In this document: positions 45,665-55,978 of the stretch, piece after piece
Layout: each line of letters starts with the position of its first letter
Numbering within the stretch: the stretch's first letter is position 1
Assembly: GCF_900110945.1 (NCBI RefSeq)
Contig: NZ_FOFL01000002.1
Location: 248,001-312,000, forward strand
Length of the DNA: 64,000 nt
Source of the DNA: Devosia sp. YR412
GTDB taxonomy: Bacteria > Pseudomonadota > Alphaproteobacteria > Rhizobiales > Devosiaceae
Direction: 5' to 3'
Notes under the pieces: model-generated
Seen by the model: the letters and a program-made list of their open reading frames with translations, nothing else
Told to the model about the DNA's origin: nothing
Databases searched by the model: none
Translations under genes and position numbers: made by a program

Positions 45665-45686
45665 GATATAAAGATGTCTTTATATC
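45665..45686 (-). promoter_or_regulatory. Palindromic operator of the ArsR-metF operon
   Basis: GATATAAAGA-TG-TCTTTATATC, a perfect ten-base inverted repeat with a two-base centre, 12 bases before the ArsR-methyltransferase ATG. Its position over the translation leader or promoter suggests autoregulation by that protein. Confidence 0.8.
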
Positions 45687-45724
45687 TGGATTGAAGGCGC
45701 GGTCTAGTGGCTTCGCAGGGCCAA

Positions 45725-45751
45725 AACAAAAATCCCCGCTTTCGCGGGGAT
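45725..45751 (-). terminator. Rho-independent terminator after the DUF2336 gene
   Basis: Minus strand: ATCCCCGC, loop GAAA, GCGGGGAT, then TTTTGTTTTGG. It starts only five bases past the stop codon at 45756, a strong intrinsic terminator. Confidence 0.9.
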
Positions 45752-45755
45752 CTTG

Positions 45756-46901
45756 TCAGGCCACGCTTTGCGCGCGGTCTTCGCTGACCGCCCGTTTGCG
45801 GAAGGCGTGGGCACGCCAGAGTTCGAAAATGCCGAGAGCTTCCTCGGTGTCGAGTGCAGCAAAGCGGCTGGCGATCATGGTCTTGTCGGCTTCGCTCGGC
45901 AGGTCGCGCCATGGCAAGGTGGCAACCACCGCCTCGAACAGATCAGTCGAGAGGCCGGCAGCGCGCAGCGCCACGGTGATGGCGACATAGTCTTGGCTGG
46001 CCAGCCATTTGACGAAAACTTCTGGCGCGACGCTCAGCATCACCGTCAGCGCAGCAGCAGCATGGTGGCCATAGCCGAAGCGGGCAAAGCGGGCCAGCGC
46101 GCGATCATCGAGCTGCTTGCGATCGCTGAGCGCCTTGACCTGATTATAGGCCACTTTCCACTCATTGGCGGAAAAGCCGGCGCGATTGCGCATGCGGTTA
46201 TAGACCACGGCATTGACCTTGCCGGCCGCGACCGGATCAAGCGTGCGGCTGCGGTCGACCTCGCCCAGCGATTCCAGCACCTTGTTGGCCACCGAGTCGA
46301 TTTCGCCGCGCAGCGACTTCCAGTCGATGTCGTGACGGTTGCGCAGGTCGGCGGCGATCTCCACATCGCGCACCGCGCGTTCCACCAGCTTTTCCAGCGT
46401 CGTCTTGTCCAGCTCGGCGCCGACATTGCGCACCAGCCGCACCACCGAGGCGCGCTCGCCATGCTCGACGATGGCCTCGCCGACACGATCGGTCACCGTG
46501 CTGCGGCCGGCAATGGCCACGCGATGCTCTTCGCTCTGATGCGAGACGATGTCGATCAGGTCGTCATCGCTGAGCACATTGGAGAATTCGAGCAGCGGCT
46601 TGGCCACTTCGATATCGTCATTGGCCAGCCGCACCACCACAGTGCCCGGTGCCCGGTCGAGCGGCGCTAGCAGCTTGGCGACATGCACCCGTGCCTCGAC
46701 CTCGACCAGCGCGGCCAGCTGGCACAGCACTTCGTCATACTGGGCGACCTGCTCGTCGTCGCAGCGATCCGAGACATAGCTGAACAGCTGCGCCATGTTG
46801 CGGAACAGCTGATCGCGCTCGGAGTGATGGTCCTCGCCATGGGCACCACTCAGGACACGAAAGCTGGAAAAGGCGCGTTCGCCTTGATCGAGTTCTGACA
46901 T
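45756..46901 (-). CDS. DUF2336 protein
   Basis: A 381-residue, all-helical soluble protein with the alphaproteobacterial DUF2336 pattern: HEAT-like helices such as LAPLDRAPGTVVVRLANDDIEVAKPLLEFSNVLSDDDLIDIV, then SEEHRVAIAGRSTVTDRVGEAIVEHGERASVVRLVRN. The family is uncharacterised; members occur near cell-cycle and motility genes. The C-terminal half (YNQVKALSDRKQLDDRALARFARFG) is less conserved. It has its own strong terminator and lies alone between metF/ArsR and katG. Function unknown. Confidence 0.85.
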   Translation of the reverse strand: MSELDQGERAFSSFRVLSGAHGEDHHSERDQLFRNMAQLFSYVSDRCDDEQVAQYDEVLCQLAALVEVEARVHVAKLLAPLDRAPGTVVVRLANDDIEVAKPLLEFSNVLSDDDLIDIVSHQSEEHRVAIAGRSTVTDRVGEAIVEHGERASVVRLVRNVGAELDKTTLEKLVERAVRDVEIAADLRNRHDIDWKSLRGEIDSVANKVLESLGEVDRSRTLDPVAAGKVNAVVYNRMRNRAGFSANEWKVAYNQVKALSDRKQLDDRALARFARFGYGHHAAAALTVMLSVAPEVFVKWLASQDYVAITVALRAAGLSTDLFEAVVATLPWRDLPSEADKTMIASRFAALDTEEALGIFELWRAHAFRKRAVSEDRAQSVA

Positions 46902-47086
46902 GGTTGGTCCCGTTCTAAGCGGTGGATCTTGCCCCTCAGTGTGACGCCCATGTGCTCAGGCCGCCTGAAAGGGATCGGGCCAATTCAATTCAAGTTTTAT
47001 CCGTCTGAAACTTTCCCCACGGCGGTCCTGTTGCTTTCGCCAGAAGGCGCACCGGGTTGTGCGGAATACAATTTTCTTAAAATGAA

Positions 47087-47115
47087 AAGGGCCCCGGCGT
47101 GATGCCGGAGCCCTT
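47087..47115 (-). terminator. Rho-independent terminator after katG
   Basis: AAGGGCTCCGGC/GCCGGGGCCCTT on the minus strand, a 12-base stem with one mismatch and a five-base loop, followed by TTCATTTT. It lies 24 bases past the katG stop. The rest of 46902-47138 shows no gene. Confidence 0.85.
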
Positions 47116-47138
47116 CAATTTTTTTACGCGTCAGAGGT

Positions 47139-49424
<2,286 letters not shown>

Positions 49425-49429
49425 TTATC

Positions 49430-50341
49430 GTGCATCTCTCGCTCAAACAGATGCGCTATGCGGTGGCCGTGGCCGAAACCGGCCATTTCGGCCGCGCCGC
49501 CAAAGCCTGCAATATCAGCCAGCCGGCACTGAGCCAGCAGGTGCAGGCCATCGAGGAATTGTGCGGCACGCCATTGTTTGATCGGCTGAAGGCTGGCGTG
49601 CGGCCGACACCTTTTGGCCTGGAATTCGTCAGCCGCGCCCGCCAGGTGCTGGATAGCGCCGACGCACTTTCGGCCTTCACCCTGGGTCATGCCGGCGAGC
49701 CGGATCGGCCGATCCGCTTCGGCCTGATCCCGACCGTCGCGCCCTATCTGCTGCCGGAAATCTTTCCGGCCCTCACCGCTGGCCTGCCGGGCCTCGACTT
49801 CACCGTCAGCGAGAACCGCACCGATGCGCTGATGGCAGGGCTCGTCGAGGGCAGCCTCGACGTCGCGCTGATCGGCACAGAGGCGCCGGAGCAGGGTCCG
49901 AAACTGGTCAGTCGGTCGCTGTTCGAGGATCCCTTCGTGCTGGCCACCAGCTTGAGCGAAACCACGAGCACGCCTGTTTCCTTGGCCAGTCTGGCGCCCG
50001 AACGCATCCTGTTGCTCGATGAGGGCCATTGCTTCCGCGACCAGACCATTGCCGCCTGCCGGCTCGACAGCGATCCCAGCGCCCGCACCTTTGCCGCCAC
50101 CTCGCTCTCGACCATTGTCGAATTCGTCGCCAATGGTCAGGGCGTGACGCTGCTGCCGAGGATTGCCCTGCGCAAGGAAGCCAGCGACCCGCGCATCGCC
50201 ATCCACGACCTCGGCGCCCCCGGCGCCGGACGGCTGCTGTCGCTGGTCTGGCGCGAAGCGACGCCGTTTGGCGCCACGTTCGACAAGATGGCCGAGGTGA
50301 TCAGGTCTCTCTATCCAGCGGCATCGCCATCAGGGCGGTGA
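49430..50341 (+). CDS. oxyR: Peroxide-sensing LysR-type regulator OxyR
   Basis: A 303-residue LysR regulator. The N-terminal winged helix has MRYAVAVAETGHFGRAAKACNISQPALSQQVQAIEELCG. The effector domain carries the OxyR redox pair: C201 in LLLDEGHCFRDQ and C210 in TIAAC, matching C199 and C208 of E. coli OxyR. Disulfide formation between them activates transcription of peroxide-defence genes. The start is a GTG with GGTGGAG upstream; an earlier GTG at 49418 is possible. Divergent from katG over 98 bases, the classic target arrangement. Its last 41 bases overlap the convergent gene at 50301. Confidence 0.94.
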   Translation: MHLSLKQMRYAVAVAETGHFGRAAKACNISQPALSQQVQAIEELCGTPLFDRLKAGVRPTPFGLEFVSRARQVLDSADALSAFTLGHAGEPDRPIRFGLIPTVAPYLLPEIFPALTAGLPGLDFTVSENRTDALMAGLVEGSLDVALIGTEAPEQGPKLVSRSLFEDPFVLATSLSETTSTPVSLASLAPERILLLDEGHCFRDQTIAACRLDSDPSARTFAATSLSTIVEFVANGQGVTLLPRIALRKEASDPRIAIHDLGAPGAGRLLSLVWREATPFGATFDKMAEVIRSLYPAASPSGR

Positions 50342-50888
50342 AGCCTTGGTAGTTTTGCCGCAGATAGCGCTCGTCGGTCTTGGCGATGATGGCGCGGATC
50401 ATCTTGTCGCCGGCCGCCGCCAAGATGGCCATTCCCGCCGCCGTCGGCCGCATCTGATAGTCGAACCGGCGCTCGTCCCTGATCTTCTCGATCAGTCCAC
50501 GCGCCATCAGCGCCCGAAGCTGGTCGGTGATCATCTCCTTTGGCCGCAGCACCGAGCTGCTCTGCAGCGCCAGCACCAGCATGGCACGGACATCGGTCTC
50601 CCGCTCGTCCAGCATGCTGAGATCCTTGACCACCATCGTCATGTAGGCACCCAGACCGTGGCGCTTCAGATAGGCCCGGCCCTTGTCGGTCAGCGGCACA
50701 GATGCGCCGCGCTTCTTGCCCAGGAAGCCCCGCTTGATCAGCTGCGCCACCATGCCGAGGTTGGAGGGCGCATAATGCTTGAGATCGACCCTGAGCTGGC
50801 CGCTACCGGCGGCACAGCACAGATAATAATTCCGCTCAGCGGCCAGGGTCTTGAAGCGTGGGGCATTTCCAACGTGGTGGGCGGGCAT
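50301..50888 (-). CDS. Protein with two winged-helix-like halves, 195 aa
   Basis: I do not recognise a named family. The protein appears internally duplicated: residues of the first half (NLGMVAQLIKRGFLGKKRGASVPLTDKGRAYL) and of the second (MITDQLRALMARGLIEKIRDERRFDYQMRPTAAGMAIL) both follow the helix-recognition helix-wing-'LTxxG' pattern of MarR/PadR-like winged helices. It may be a DNA-binding regulator or a pseudo-dimer. The ATG at 50888 follows GGAG at eight bases. Its 3' end overlaps the end of oxyR by 41 bases in the antisense direction, an unusually long convergent overlap. Confidence 0.7.
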   Translation of the reverse strand: MPAHHVGNAPRFKTLAAERNYYLCCAAGSGQLRVDLKHYAPSNLGMVAQLIKRGFLGKKRGASVPLTDKGRAYLKRHGLGAYMTMVVKDLSMLDERETDVRAMLVLALQSSSVLRPKEMITDQLRALMARGLIEKIRDERRFDYQMRPTAAGMAILAAAGDKMIRAIIAKTDERYLRQNYQGFTALMAMPLDRET

Positions 50889-50958
50889 GGCGTGATCTCC
50901 AGTCTGCTCCAACAATGACAGAGGCCCGGCGTAGGCGCTGTTCCGCGCGAAACATTCG

Positions 50959-51900
50959 TCAGGCGGCCACCCGCTTGCGGCGCTGGAAACTGTCGTAGCT
51001 GAACACCAGCAGAGACAGCCAGATCAGCGCAAAGCTGAACAGCCGCACGCCGTCGAGATGCTCGCCGAACAGCAGGATGGCGAGCAGGAACTGGATCGAC
51101 GGCGCGATATACTGGAACATTCCGATCGTCGTCATCCGCAGCCGCTTGACTGCAAAGGCGAACAGCAGCAGCGGAATGGCGGTGGCCGGACCGGTGATCA
51201 CCAGCCAGGTCATCAGATAGGGATCGGCATGCGCGCCCGGCCCGACCGTGGCAAAACTATAGGCGATATAGCCCAGGGCAAACGGCACCATGATCAGGGT
51301 TTCGGCAAACAGGCCCGAGGCCGGGCCCATATGGGCTGTCTTGCGGAAATAGCCATAGAACCCGAAGGTCAGCGCCAGCCCGAGGGCAACAAAGGGAATA
51401 TTGCCCAGGGCAATCGCCTGAACGGCGATGGCCACGGCCGCCATGGCGATGGAAATGGTCTGCAGCCGGTTCTGGCGCTCGCCGAACAGCAGCATGCCGA
51501 TCAGCACATTGACCAGCGGCGTGATGAAATAGCCAAAGCTCGCCTGCAGCACCTGCCCGCTCTCGATGGCCCAGACATAGAGCAGCCAGTTGGCCCCGAG
51601 CAGCGCGGCCGAGAACAGTGAGCCAAGTAGCCGGCGCCGATCGGCAAACAGCGCCCGCACTTCGGCAAAGCCACCCCAGATGGTGAGGATCGGGACCAGC
51701 ACCACCAGCGACCACAAGGTCCGCTCGGCCACGACCAGCACCGATCCGGCCGCCTCCACCTGCTTGAACAGCAGGGGCAGAAAACCCCACAACCCATAGA
51801 CCAGGATTGCCGCAGCGACCCCCTTGCTGCCATCGGACATCGGTCGTCCCGGCGGCTGTGTCGCGGCTAGGGCCTCGGGTGCGGATTCGGGAAGCGACAT
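50959..51900 (-). CDS. rarD: EamA-family transporter RarD
   Basis: A 313-residue drug/metabolite exporter of the RarD type with ten membrane helices in two EamA repeats. Hallmarks are GVAAAILVYGLWGFLPLLFKQV near the start, VLVVAERTLWSLVVLVPIL, NWLLYVWAIESGQVLQASFGYFITPLVNVLIG, FGYFRKTAHMGPASGLFAETLIMVPFAL-type segments and MFQYIAPSIQFLLAILLFGE. Despite the old name 'chloramphenicol-sensitive protein', the substrate is unknown. The ATG at 51900 follows GGAG; the longer frame upstream is antisense to the leader of the PF10116 gene. Confidence 0.93.
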   Translation of the reverse strand: MSLPESAPEALAATQPPGRPMSDGSKGVAAAILVYGLWGFLPLLFKQVEAAGSVLVVAERTLWSLVVLVPILTIWGGFAEVRALFADRRRLLGSLFSAALLGANWLLYVWAIESGQVLQASFGYFITPLVNVLIGMLLFGERQNRLQTISIAMAAVAIAVQAIALGNIPFVALGLALTFGFYGYFRKTAHMGPASGLFAETLIMVPFALGYIAYSFATVGPGAHADPYLMTWLVITGPATAIPLLLFAFAVKRLRMTTIGMFQYIAPSIQFLLAILLFGEHLDGVRLFSFALIWLSLLVFSYDSFQRRKRVAA

Positions 51901-52072
51901 GAAAAACTCCGCATCCGCCGGGGATGCTCTGAGGCCTCTGATAGCAGCGCGTCCCCGCGCTCGCCAAGCAGAGTTTGTGATCCGCGCTCGCGCTAAAGCT
52001 GATAGCTGGCGCCAACCTTTTGCCGCGGACTGCGTTGACCTCCTGCAAGACATTCACCAGCAGGAGTTCATC

Positions 52073-52516
52073 ATGAAGAAAACCGTCACCTGGGTTCTGA
52101 TCGCTGACGGCGCACAGGCGCGCGTCCTCGAACACCATGGCCCGGGCAAGGGACTCAAGCAGGTCGAAGGTCTCGACTGGGCCATCGAACCGCTGCAGGC
52201 TCAGGACATTGTCTCCGACCGCCCCGGCAGCAAGAGCGGCACCGGCACGCACGGCGGCTTCGAAGCCAAGACCGACCCGGTCGCCTATCGCGAAACCGAA
52301 TTCGTCAAATCCGTCGCCGCCACGCTCGACCGCCACCAGCAGAAGGGCGATTTCGACCGCCTGGTGATCGCGGCTGCGCCGATTGCGCTGGGCGATCTGC
52401 GCAAGGCCATTTCGGCCGCGGTGCAGAAGACCGTGGTGGCCGAGCTGAACAAGGATCTGACCAATACACCGACGGCGCAATTGGACAAGCATCTCGACGG
52501 TATTCTGGCCGCGTAA
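52073..52516 (+). CDS. PF10116 'host attachment' family protein
   Basis: A 147-residue protein of the family named 'protein required for attachment to host cells', first described in Agrobacterium. It has the TWVLIADGAQARVLEHHGPGKGLKQV opening, a middle RPGSKSGTGTHGGFEAKTDP region and the C-terminal FDRLVIAAAPIALGDLRKAISAAVQKTVVAELNKDLTNTP. The fold resembles the eRF1 domain 2/Vms1 hydrolase group; the link to attachment is indirect and it has no secretion signal. The ATG follows AGGAG. A long hairpin follows its stop. Alone on its strand. Confidence 0.9.
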   Translation: MKKTVTWVLIADGAQARVLEHHGPGKGLKQVEGLDWAIEPLQAQDIVSDRPGSKSGTGTHGGFEAKTDPVAYRETEFVKSVAATLDRHQQKGDFDRLVIAAAPIALGDLRKAISAAVQKTVVAELNKDLTNTPTAQLDKHLDGILAA

Positions 52517-52549
52517 CTTTAGCGCAGCAAAATCAACACGCTAAATGAC

Positions 52550-52587
52550 GAGGCCGATGCAACTGGTTCAACAGTTGAATCGGCCTC
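52550..52587 (+). terminator. Long hairpin after the PF10116 gene
   Basis: GAGGCCGATGCAACTG/CAGTTGAATCGGCCTC, a 16-base stem with one mismatch and a six-base loop. Flanking TCAACAC/GTGTTGA can extend the pairing. It lacks a clean T-run but probably terminates transcription. Confidence 0.65.
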
Positions 52588-52643
52588 TTAATGTGTTGAA
52601 TCTCTTTCTCAGCGGATACCCCGAACGGCTGGGCGGCCGGCAT

Positions 52644-52772
52644 CACCCCACCCGACCCCTCCGGGGCCACCCTCCCCATTCAGGGGAGGGATAGGAGAGT
52701 TCAGCACACTCGATGCTTCTTATCCCTCCCCCTTGTGGGGAGGGTGGCCCCCGAAGGGGGTCGGGTGGGGGT
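52644..52772. repeat. Palindromic intergenic element 3
   Basis: About 129 bases with arms CACCCCACCCGACCCC and GGGGTCGGGTGGGGGT, each arm with an inner GGGGCCACCCTCCCC/GGGGAGGGTGGCCCC pairing. It lies between convergent genes, like the element at 4465, which it resembles in design. Confidence 0.8.
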
Positions 52773-52777
52773 ACTTC

Positions 52778-53635
52778 CTAATCCTCGTCAGACTCTTCGC
52801 CGTCCTCATTCTCATCATCCCCGCCCTCAATCGCATCGAGAAACTCGATCAGCATCGTATTGACCAGTTCCGGCCGCTCGATGCTGGGGATATGGGCCAC
52901 GCCTTCCAGCACGGCCGCAAAGGCATTGGGCATTTCTTCCGACAGCGTCTCGTGCCGCTCGATCAGCGCGGAAAAATCCTCGTCGCCGACCAGCAGCATG
53001 GTCGGCGCACCAACCTCGCCCACCCGCGTCCAGGCGCTTGGCCGTTCCTCTTCCAGCGTCAGCTGCGGCTTGCTCAGCACAATCGCATTCATGTCCAGAA
53101 ACAGCTCGCGCGGCGCGCCCGTCACACGGCCGCCAGAGGTGCGCGGACCATCGAGCCATTCATGCGCCTGCACGCGATTGATCATCTCGAGATCGCCGCG
53201 CTCATAGGCATCCTCTTCGGCCGCCTCGATCTGGTTCTCGACATCGGTTGCGCTCCAGGGCGCGCCGGTGATGGAGGTGCCTATGAGAACCAGCCCGATC
53301 ACCTGCCCCGGATGGCGCAGCGCAAAATCCACTGCCAGCCCGCCGCCCATCGAACAGCCGACAAACACGGCCGCATGGATATCCAGCGCCTTGAGCAGCG
53401 ATTCAAGATCATCGACATGGTTGAAGGCGACGTCGGGGCTTTCGGTCTCGCCATAGCCCCGCCGGTCATAAGCAATCGCCTGCCAGCCCTCGTCGGCCAC
53501 CATGGCCATCTGCTCGGCCCACATCCGCTTGTCGCAGACCCCGGCATGCAGGAACACCACCGGCAGTCCTTCGCCCAGCCGGCGCCCCATCAATTGCGCG
53601 CCGCCGACAGAGACCGAGAACTTTTCACCAATCAT
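52778..53635 (-). CDS. Alpha/beta hydrolase with acidic tail
   Basis: A 285-residue hydrolase. The core shows LPVVFLHAGVCDKRMWAEQM (oxyanion loop), AYDRRGYGETESP, the nucleophile elbow VGCSMGGGLA with S95, the acid in LLVGDEDFS and the catalytic His in EGVAHIPSIERPE. It resembles 3-oxoadipate enol-lactonase-like enzymes, but the substrate is not deducible. The last 20 residues are nearly all Asp/Glu, which is unusual. The ATG at 53635 lies 28 bases after the stop of the upstream secreted-protein gene, so the two are co-transcribed. Confidence 0.88.
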   Translation of the reverse strand: MIGEKFSVSVGGAQLMGRRLGEGLPVVFLHAGVCDKRMWAEQMAMVADEGWQAIAYDRRGYGETESPDVAFNHVDDLESLLKALDIHAAVFVGCSMGGGLAVDFALRHPGQVIGLVLIGTSITGAPWSATDVENQIEAAEEDAYERGDLEMINRVQAHEWLDGPRTSGGRVTGAPRELFLDMNAIVLSKPQLTLEEERPSAWTRVGEVGAPTMLLVGDEDFSALIERHETLSEEMPNAFAAVLEGVAHIPSIERPELVNTMLIEFLDAIEGGDDENEDGEESDED

Positions 53636-53663
53636 AACCAGATCGGGCAAACCGGCCCGCCTC

Positions 53664-53990
53664 CTATTCCGCGACGAGCACGCAGAACGCAAAGTCGTCG
53701 TCGCGCGCCCAGCAGCCGGGTTGACCATCCACCGGCGACAGGTCCTCGATCTCATCCGGCCGCGATCCCGGCGCCGCATCGGCCTCGATCAGATAGCCGG
53801 TGCCAACCCCGTCCTGCTCCAGCGCAAAGGCAAAAGTGCGACCATCCGGCAGACCGAACGTCAGCCCACCGCCATCCAGCGCCACATCGCAATCGAACGT
53901 GCCATAGCCCGTCATGGTACACTGCCCCGGCGCCGCATAAGCCGCCACCGCCATCGCGCCCCAGATCAGGGTCGCCGCAACAAACTTCAT
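53664..53990 (-). CDS. Small secreted hypothetical protein, 108 aa
   Basis: A 108-residue precursor with signal peptide MKFVAATLIWGAMAVAAYAAP. The mature 88 residues contain four cysteines (GQCTMTGYGTFDCDV, PGCWARDDDFAFCVLVAE), enough for two disulfides, and are mostly strand-like. GGGGGC precedes the ATG. It is co-oriented with the alpha/beta hydrolase gene and upstream of it by 28 bases. I do not know the family. Likely a periplasmic binding or inhibitor-like protein, but that is guesswork from size and cysteines. Confidence 0.75.
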   Translation of the reverse strand: MKFVAATLIWGAMAVAAYAAPGQCTMTGYGTFDCDVALDGGGLTFGLPDGRTFAFALEQDGVGTGYLIEADAAPGSRPDEIEDLSPVDGQPGCWARDDDFAFCVLVAE

Positions 53991-54112
53991 CTTGCCCCCA
54001 CAGCAACGGGCGTCCACGGACCCGCAGTCAAATATACCAACGAAATCTGTGTTGCACAGTTTCGCGCGGCCCGCAAAACCCCAGTGTCTCCATGGTTTCC
54101 GCGGGTCGATGC

Positions 54113-54139
54113 AAAAGAGGCGCCCTTGCGGGGCGCCTC
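54113..54139 (-). terminator. Rho-independent terminator after ettA
   Basis: Minus strand: GAGGCGCCC, five-base loop, GGGCGCCTC, then TTTTGC. A perfect nine-base stem starting seven bases past the ettA stop. Confidence 0.88.
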
Positions 54140-54145
54140 GGATGG

Positions 54146-55801
54146 TTACCGCGTCAGCGGCTTATACGTCGCGCGCTTCGGGTTGACCGCATCGGCGCCC
54201 AGGCGGCGGATCTTGTCGGCCTCGTAGTCCGCGAAATTGCCTTCGAACCATTCGACATGGCTGTCGCCTTCGAAGGCCAGCATGTGGGTGGCCAGACGAT
54301 CGAGGAACATGCGATCGTGGCTGATGATCACCGCGCAGCCGGCGAATTCTTCCAGCGCTTCTTCAAGGGCTGCCAGGGTTTCGGTGTCGAGGTCGTTGGT
54401 CGGCTCGTCGAGGAGCAGGACGTTCGAGCCAGACTTCAACATCTTGGCCAGGTGCACGCGATTGCGTTGGCCGCCCGAGAGATTGCCGACCTTCTGCTGC
54501 TGGTCGCCGCCCTTGAAGTTGAAGGTGGAGGTATAGGCGCGCGAGTTCATTTCGCGCTTGCCCAGCATCAGCACTTCGTCGCCCTCGGAGATTTCTTCCC
54601 AGACGGTCTTGTTGGGGTTGAGGCTGTCGCGGCTCTGGTCGACATAGCCGAGATGCACATTCTCGGCCACGGTCACAGAACCGGTATCGGGCTGTTCCTG
54701 GCCGGTCAGCATCTTGAACAAGGTGGTCTTACCGGCGCCGTTCGGCCCGATGATGCCGACAATGCCGCCCGGGGGCAGTTTGAAGGTCAGGTTGTCGATG
54801 AGCAGGCGATCGCCGAAGCTCTTGGACAGGCCTTCCACGTCGATCACATTGTGGCCGAGGCGTTCGCCGGGGGGAATAATGATCTGGGCGCTCTGGCTCT
54901 GGGTGCGGGCGTCGTTGATCTTGACCAGTTCGTCATACGCCTTGAGACGCGCCTTGGACTTGGACTGGCGCGCCTGGGGAGACTGGCCCATCCATTCCTT
55001 TTCGCGTTCCAAGACCTTGGAACGAGCCTGATCTTCGCTCTTTTCCTGCGCATAGCGCTTGGCCTTGGCGCCGAGATAGGCCGAGTAATTGCCCTCATAG
55101 GCAACGCCGCGGCCGCGATCGAGCTCGAGGATCCAGCCGGTGACATTGTCGAGGAAGTAGCGATCGTGGGTGATGATCAAGACGGCGCCGGCAAATTCGC
55201 GCAGGTGGCGTTCGAGCCAGGCGGTGGTTTCGGCATCGAGATGGTTGGTCGGCTCGTCGAGCAGCAGCAGGTCGGGCTTGGAGAGCAGCAGGGCGCAGAG
55301 CGCCACGCGGCGGCGTTCGCCACCCGAGAGCTTGGTCACATCGGCATCGCCGGGCGGGCAGCCGAGCGCTTCCATGGCCACTTCGACCTGCGATTCGAGA
55401 TCCCACAGGTTCTCGGCATCGATCTGGTCCTGCAGCTTTGAGGCTTCATCGGCGGTCTCGTCCGAATATTCCATCATCAGCTCGTTGTAGCGATCGACGA
55501 TGGCCTTCTTTTCCTTGACGCCGGTCATCACATTGCCGAGCACATTGAGCGCCGGATCGAGCTCTGGCTCCTGGCTCAGATAGCCGACGCGGGCGCCCTT
55601 GTCGGCCCAGGCTTCGCCCTGGAATTCGGTATCGACACCAGCCATGATCTTGAGCAGCGTGGATTTACCCGAGCCGTTGGGGCCGAGCACGCCGATCTTG
55701 GCGTCGGGGTAGAAGCTGAGGTGAATATTGTCCAAGACCTTCTTGCCGCCGGCATAGGATTTGGACATTCCGTGCATGTGATAGATGAACTGGCGAGCCA
55801 T
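54146..55801 (-). CDS. ettA: Energy-dependent translational throttle protein EttA
   Basis: EttA is an ABC-F ATPase that binds the ribosomal E site and gates translation by ADP/ATP ratio. The 551-residue product has two ABC domains with Walker A GPNGSGKST and GPNGAGKTT and signatures LSGGERRRVALC and LSGGQRNRVHLA. It has Walker B LLLLDEPTNHLD and VLLLDEPTNDLD, and the linker arm (EKEWMGQSPQARQSKSKARLKAYDEL) between. It has no membrane domains. The start MARQFIYHMHGMSKSY matches the family; the frame extends 400 codons upstream only as an antisense shadow of the M16 peptidase gene. Divergent from that gene. Confidence 0.95.
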   Translation of the reverse strand: MARQFIYHMHGMSKSYAGGKKVLDNIHLSFYPDAKIGVLGPNGSGKSTLLKIMAGVDTEFQGEAWADKGARVGYLSQEPELDPALNVLGNVMTGVKEKKAIVDRYNELMMEYSDETADEASKLQDQIDAENLWDLESQVEVAMEALGCPPGDADVTKLSGGERRRVALCALLLSKPDLLLLDEPTNHLDAETTAWLERHLREFAGAVLIITHDRYFLDNVTGWILELDRGRGVAYEGNYSAYLGAKAKRYAQEKSEDQARSKVLEREKEWMGQSPQARQSKSKARLKAYDELVKINDARTQSQSAQIIIPPGERLGHNVIDVEGLSKSFGDRLLIDNLTFKLPPGGIVGIIGPNGAGKTTLFKMLTGQEQPDTGSVTVAENVHLGYVDQSRDSLNPNKTVWEEISEGDEVLMLGKREMNSRAYTSTFNFKGGDQQQKVGNLSGGQRNRVHLAKMLKSGSNVLLLDEPTNDLDTETLAALEEALEEFAGCAVIISHDRMFLDRLATHMLAFEGDSHVEWFEGNFADYEADKIRRLGADAVNPKRATYKPLTR

Positions 55802-55978
55802 CGGCTTGCTGACCTCTTCGGCGTTGCGTGATTGGCCGTCTATGTAGGGCAAGCCGCTCGTTCGGGCAACGGGTCGCAGGGATTGGTCGGAATTACGCCC
55901 CATTGACCCGCGAAGGGTGATGCCGCTGTCACAGCCCTCGCCTATCACCTTGTCCTGACTGACCTTTCCGGAGCGCAC

